Positions 62,826 through 64,000 of a stretch of DNA of 64,000 nt are shown piece by piece. Each line of letters starts with the position of its first letter. Positions within the stretch are counted from its first letter, which is position 1. The notes below the pieces were generated by a model. The model made no database searches. It was not told where the DNA came from and saw only the letters and a program-made list of their open reading frames with translations. The stretch comes from Bugula neritina. Its lineage: Eukaryota; Bryozoa; Gymnolaemata; Cheilostomatida; Bugulidae. The stretch is from positions 7,429,251 through 7,493,250 of the forward strand of contig OZ037773.1 of the NCBI GenBank assembly GCA_964035545.1, in the 5' to 3' direction. The position numbers and the translations under genes are program-made.

Positions 62826-63313
62826 ATGAACATTGTGGCGTTACTGTTAATTGCCCTGGCTTCTTTCTGTACATTGGGTAAGTTAAATGCCTTATTTATA
62901 TGTTTCGCTGATCATTAAATGTTTTTTATATTCAGGTTTTTAACAAGTTTTGTATTTAATAGTATTAAAATATCTAAGAAAAATAGCATAGCAGAAAACT
63001 TACACTTTTTTAGCTGAGTTATGCATAAAAAAAAGTTATTATAGAAGTAATATTATCAATTGAACACTTGTATTTGCAATATTGTATGTTTACTAACTAT
63101 TAAATATTTGAATAAATTTAAACATGCAATAGTATATGTATGTATATATTGCATTGATGTTGCTGAAATAATTTCACTGTTTTGTACAATTTTCAAACAG
63201 CATCGGCTGCAACTGGCTTCCAACTAAAATGCATAGCAAAGTGCGCAAAGAAAAAGCGTTATGGCTATTCTATGTATGAAAGTATCTGTGTATGTGTTCC
63301 ACTTCCAGGATGA
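62826..63313 (+). CDS. Secreted cysteine-rich peptide P8 (four-Cys)
   Basis: Coding exons 62826-62877 (MNIVALLLIALASF.., phase 1, GTAAGT) and 63201-63313 (acceptor TTCAAACAG); 54 residues, the shortest intact member. Mature pattern C-x3-C-x14-C-x1-C with AKKKRYGYS after C3 and the tail VPLPG. It lacks the TEEDY tail of P1/P7, so it is a separate four-Cys lineage. Basic. Same phase-1 intron between signal and mature parts as all other members. Confidence 0.75.
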
Positions 63314-64000
63314 TGTCTCCACTCTCCACCTATATACTCACTGAATGGGTATCAAATATGTTGTAATTTTATCATCATTATGTTTCCATGCATGAAAAGT
63401 TATTTATATATTATATCAAAGAAATTCTGCATGCAAAGTTTAAGTTTTAAAAAATATAACAAATATTGAATTTAAAAATAGCTATTTGGTCGTTTTTCTG
63501 AACAACATTTATTAATTGTGATTTTTCTTTCAAGGTGATTTAAATATAAAATATGCATGTAAATCACTTTTTTTGAAAAAAAATATTAGTCTTTCAATTT
63601 ATTTTCATAAGTGAATTTGATTGCTACTGATTCAGTTGACAAATTATATATTATTAATTCAGTAAATCAACTTTATTTAAATTATGCTGTGAAAAAATAA
63701 TGAAATATCTAGGAACACTATATTGCAAATTTCAGTAAGCAAATAATAACAGTACAAAACAAATTGATAAAAATGATGTGATTTCTTTGATATATTAACT
63801 TATTCAATGCTTTATGAGCTGTGCATATATACAAACTATTACTCGGCAAAACCTATAATATTTATATTGTTTTCAAATACTGCATCCTAGCACAAGTCTG
63901 AGAAAAAACTGATACTCATATCATACAGGTAAGACTAACTTGACGTGATAACAGAAAGAGAGCACAACTTTTAGAAAAAAAGAATTAGGCCTAATAATCT
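63314..64000. other. P8 3' flank
   Basis: AT-rich, nothing recognised to the window end. Confidence 0.4.

Overview
This is an AT-rich nuclear segment from an invertebrate animal. Split genes with GT-AG introns, TATA-type promoters, tRNA-derived SINEs, LINE, Penelope and LTR elements and many micro- and minisatellites all say metazoan. The four recognisable conserved genes (neurexin, TTC9, ARID4, GMF) are animal genes with one copy each here. The neurexin looks more like the invertebrate form than the vertebrate one. The phylum cannot be fixed from the sequence; a lophotrochozoan is my guess, not a result.

Layout. 1-9.1 kb: minus-strand 5' part of a neurexin-like gene (signal peptide, first LNS domain, first EGF), running off the left edge. 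9.1-13.6 kb: gene-poor spacer with a hairpin element and a diverged solo LTR. 13.64-15.23 kb: four-exon TTC9-type TPR gene (+). 16.19-29.69 kb: complete 26-exon ARID4 (RBBP1) chromatin gene (-); every exon junction is in phase and the product is about 1273 residues. Its introns carry three minisatellites and a tetranucleotide tract. 29.7-38.7 kb: a head-to-head partner, glia maturation factor (+). Its long first intron has been hit by a young Ty3/gypsy-type LTR retrotransposon with apparently identical 232-bp LTRs, one intact 1316-residue gag-pol ORF and a 5-bp target duplication. 40.1-43.5 kb: a tandem segmental duplication carrying two copies of an unrecognised two-exon gene for a small hydrophobic protein.

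43.7-63.3 kb: a cluster of eight small secreted cysteine-rich peptide genes on both strands, seven intact and one decayed. The intact ones share one plan: a TATA box, a short non-coding exon, an exon with a 17-residue signal peptide ending in phase 1, then an exon with a basic mature peptide. The cysteine pattern is that of defensin-like CS-alpha-beta peptides (C..CxxxC..C..CxC). Only two members keep all six cysteines; the others have five or four, with the C3-C5 distance held at 14 or 15. This graded loss of disulfides in one physical cluster is the most interesting feature. The cluster also contains tRNA-derived SINE pieces, a broken Penelope element with a hammerhead-like hairpin, and LINE 3' ends.

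The conserved genes do different jobs: synaptic adhesion (neurexin), co-chaperone-like TPR adaptor (TTC9), Rb/Sin3-HDAC-linked chromatin regulation (ARID4) and Arp2/3 debranching (GMF). Their proximity looks like ancient linkage rather than an operon, because human NRXN3, TTC9, ARID4A and GMFB all lie on chromosome 14. Exon coordinates were worked out by eye from splice signals, phase and family conservation, without transcript data.
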